A stretch of DNA of 64,000 bases, from contig JANQLG010000004.1 of assembly GCA_028280715.1 (NCBI GenBank), positions 62,001 to 126,000 on the forward strand, in the 5' to 3' direction. A program made the translations under genes and the position numbers. Under the pieces are notes generated by a model. It saw only the letters and a list, made by a program, of their open reading frames with translations, did not search any database and was not told the DNA's origin. The DNA comes from Spongiibacteraceae bacterium. Its GTDB lineage: Bacteria > Pseudomonadota > Gammaproteobacteria > Pseudomonadales > Dasaniaceae. Positions 63,121 to 64,000 of the stretch are shown here, one piece after another; the stretch's first letter is position 1, and every line of letters begins with the position of its first letter.

Positions 63121-64000
63121 ATGAGCGATAACTCTTCTGAAGGTAATGACGGCACATCATCTGATGATGAGTCTCTATTATCCCAAGATGTTCAGGACTA
63201 CCTGGATTTATTGCTAAATCCTGCAACTGAGAAAAATGACGCTCAAGTTAATACTGCCCCTCCTGTTTCTATCAGTCATATCGCTGACAAAAGAACTAAC
63301 CTCGAAGAGGAAAAGAATACCCATAGCAAAGGTGCTAGCCGCTCGTTGACGATGGTGGCGGGTACGGCCGTTAGTCGTGGAGCGATTAAGCCCAAGCGAA
63401 GAGAAGACGCTCCAGCCGATAGGCAACCTCAAAAATCAGCAGGAGACACTGAACGTCCATTCGCCGAACCGGTGAAACCTCTGACCTTTAAAGTGCCTTT
63501 ACCCAAAGTGCAAGTTGAGCCTGAGGTAGAAGCTGAACCAGAGATCGAGAAAAAGCCAGCTGAACCTGAGATAAAAGTTAAAGAGCCAGAGGTTAAAGAA
63601 ACCGAGGCTAAGTCTCCTGAGCCTCCACCCGTCAAACAAGAGCCTTCTACTGAAGAAACTGTAGAGGTCATAGATGAGCTAGATGCCGCTATGGCGTTTA
63701 AAACCTCAGAGTGGCTTGAGAATGGCAGGCCGAGCTGGGCGCAAGATGCCTTCGAGTGTTTATTGTTTAAAGTGGGTGGATTGTCGCTAGCGGTGCCCTT
63801 GGTTGAGTTGGGAATTATTCACCCGATAGCGGAGGAGATAACCCCTATCTTCGGACAAATCGATTGGTTTATGGGTTTGTTGTCGGTCAAAGGCGGCAAT
63901 CTTAAAACTGTTGATTCGGCTAAAATTGTGATGCCTGAACGTTACTCAGTAGCCATGAGAGAAAACTACGAATATGTTATTTCCATCAACGGCGTAGATT
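63121..64000 (+). CDS. CheW-domain protein with long disordered N-terminus, 3' end cut by window
   Basis: The frame is open from the ATG at 63121 to the window end (293 residues visible). The first ~200 residues are acidic, Pro/Glu/Lys-rich and low-complexity (EPEVEAEPEIEKKPAEPEI), with a conserved-looking segment near the start (LSQDVQDYLDLLLNP). The CheW fold begins near residue 213 (FECLLFKVGGLSLAVPLVELG) and continues IDWFMGLLSVKGGN. The homologous gene (PA1463 type) follows parA in Pseudomonas; in Vibrio the equivalent is ParP, which links ParC to CheA arrays. Confidence 0.88.
   Translation, partial: MSDNSSEGNDGTSSDDESLLSQDVQDYLDLLLNPATEKNDAQVNTAPPVSISHIADKRTNLEEEKNTHSKGASRSLTMVAGTAVSRGAIKPKRREDAPADRQPQKSAGDTERPFAEPVKPLTFKVPLPKVQVEPEVEAEPEIEKKPAEPEIKVKEPEVKETEAKSPEPPPVKQEPSTEETVEVIDELDAAMAFKTSEWLENGRPSWAQDAFECLLFKVGGLSLAVPLVELGIIHPIAEEITPIFGQIDWFMGLLSVKGGNLKTVDSAKIVMPERYSVAMRENYEYVISINGVD

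Overview
The window reads as chromosomal DNA of a motile, polarly flagellated marine-type gammaproteobacterium, close to the Pseudomonas/Cellvibrio/Spongiibacter side of the class. The reasons are the block order ypjD-ffh-rpsP-rimM-trmD-rplS, xerD-dsbC-(alaC)-hom-thrC-recJ without thrB, and a Pseudomonas-type flagellar and chemotaxis block (fliEFGHIJ ... flhAF-fleN-fliA-cheYZAB-motCD-parA-cheW). Genus cannot be read from the sequence. Coding density is high and base composition is moderate.

Layout. 1-4342: a truncated HD-domain protein overlapping rsmJ, two hotdog thioesterases and an HDOD signalling protein. 4441-5800: a small accessory island on the minus strand with a heptamer tandem repeat and three short genes. 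Two of these genes end inside integron attC-like recombination sites, and one encodes a Cas2-like protein with its own promoter and operator-like palindrome. 5900-6229: a tRNA-Leu(CAA) unit with a strong stable-RNA promoter and a broken tandem tRNA copy. 6369-11009: queA, tgt and small metabolic genes. 11054-14209: minus-strand lactonase-like, CorC/HlyC and YpjD genes. 14405-28843: housekeeping translation, recombination, threonine-pathway and tRNA-thiolation genes, with mdh on the minus strand. 29188-32476: a three-gene unit encoding an MCP, a porin and a small PstS-like protein. 32847-64000: one same-strand flagellar and chemotaxis supercluster, cut by the window end inside a CheW-domain gene.

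The flagellar block encodes the MS ring and switch (fliF, fliG, fliM, fliN), the export ATPase complex (fliH, fliI, fliJ), the export gate (fliO, fliP, fliQ, fliR, flhB, flhA), hook-length control (fliK), polar placement and number control (flhF, fleN), sigma-28 (fliA), the chemotaxis core (cheY, cheZ, cheA, cheB) and a second stator (motC, motD). An HsbA-HsbR-HptB-like partner-switching cassette sits between fliJ and fliK. By hand I could place sigma-54-type -24/-12 elements with correct GG-N10-GC spacing before fliE, fliK, fliL, flhB and parA, and one close match to the sigma-28 consensus between fliA and cheY. Together they suggest how the block is split into RpoN- and FliA-dependent units.

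The most unusual parts are the integrase-less attC cassette cluster with its Cas2-like gene, the broken tRNA-Leu copy with a hairpin in it, the partner-switch module inside the flagellar cluster, the NPEH form of the FlhB cleavage motif, the four-fold repeat in the CheA linker, and the MCP-porin-PstS-like operon.
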